Source: Campylobacterota bacterium
GTDB lineage: Bacteria; Campylobacterota; Campylobacteria; Campylobacterales; Sulfurovaceae
Reading direction: 5' to 3'
Assembly: GCA_011048515.1 (NCBI GenBank)
Contig: DSDW01000092.1
Coordinates: 1-32,229 of the forward strand
DNA: 32,229 nucleotides
Shown here: positions 32,073 to 32,229 of the stretch, piece by piece
Numbering within the stretch: position 1 is the stretch's first letter
Layout: each line of letters begins with the position of its first letter
The notes under the pieces: generated by a model
What the model saw: only the letters and a program-made list of their open reading frames with translations
Told to the model about the DNA's origin: nothing
Database searches by the model: none
Made by a program: the position numbers and the translations under genes

Positions 32073-32149
32073 TGGAGCTGGTAAAGGGACTCGAACCCCC
32101 GACCTGCTGATTACAAATCAGCTGCTCTAGCCAACTGAGCTACACCAGC
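32073..32149 (-). tRNA. trnT: tRNA-Thr (UGU)
   Basis: A 77-base cloverleaf with CCA encoded. The acceptor is GCTGGTG, and the anticodon loop TTTGTAA reads UGU. It is the first gene of the tRNA-tuf cluster, 38 bases from the -10 of a consensus promoter. Confidence 0.97.
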
Positions 32150-32187
32150 ACCATCATTTCAAGTAGTTCCACTTAAAATGGACGGGA

Positions 32188-32216
32188 ATTATAGACAAAA
32201 AAGTTTTGATTGTCAA
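32188..32216 (-). promoter_or_regulatory. Consensus sigma-70 promoter of the tRNA-tuf cluster
   Basis: TTGACA (32211-32216) and TATAAT (32188-32193) on the minus strand, both perfect, with an ideal 17-base spacer. The sequence after the -10 is TCCCGTCC, a C-rich discriminator of the kind associated with stringent control of stable-RNA promoters. Confidence 0.85.
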
Positions 32217-32229
32217 GAGTTTTTTTGAA

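Overview
This window looks like a chromosomal segment from a member of the Campylobacterota (Epsilonproteobacteria), probably a Sulfurovum- or Sulfurimonas-type organism. The basis is protein character: a short RqcH, a QueF with the E-x-K-x-x-K-x-Y signature, DUF2853, an RpoB rifampicin-pocket sequence reading [14 protein letters not shown], and separate but overlapping rpoB and rpoC. The genus is an inference. I see no transposase, integrase, CRISPR array, prophage or rRNA gene. No gene-free stretch exceeds 300 bases; the longest are about 180-220 bases and are described below.

Layout. (1) 1-1819, minus strand: a membrane protein with an HEGGH motif, cut by the window edge, then a palindromic dispersed-type repeat, then leuC. 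(2) 1914-6711, plus strand: rqcH (translation quality control), then cdsA-dxr-RBBP9-like hydrolase-tsaD (phospholipid precursor, isoprenoid precursor, unknown hydrolase, tRNA t6A). (3) 6826-10963, plus strand: gyrB, a membrane-anchored degenerate GGDEF-EAL protein and queF, joined by stop/start overlaps. (4) 11039-14444, accessory: a tiny CI-like HTH protein behind a dyad operator, DUF2853, a translationally coupled pair of exported enzymes (NodB-type deacetylase plus DUF4015-type glycosidase) and a small unknown protein. (5) 14561-32229, minus strand: the classic translation/transcription supercluster. Read in transcription order it is tRNA-Thr(UGU), tRNA-Tyr, tRNA-Gly, tRNA-Thr(GGU), tuf, rpmG, tRNA-Trp, secE, nusG, rplK, rplA, rplJ, rplL, rpoB, rpoC, rpsL, rpsG, fusA. 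The first four tRNAs and tuf are in the same order as the E. coli thrU-tyrU-glyT-thrT-tufB unit.

The supercluster is conventional in gene content but rich in RNA structure between genes. There are two strong stem-loops between rplL and rpoB, a 19-base palindrome in the rplJ leader, a UUCG-capped hairpin just after rpoC, a 42-base stem-loop between the tRNAs and tuf, and a branched palindromic element just after fusA. These are the best places to look for undescribed regulation.

The most system-like novelties are three. One is the deacetylase/glycosidase pair, which resembles the two halves of PgaB encoded as separate exported proteins. Another is the catalytically dead GGDEF-EAL receptor co-translated with gyrB and queF. 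The third is the stand-alone mini-repressor with its own operator. None is proven to be a new system from sequence alone.
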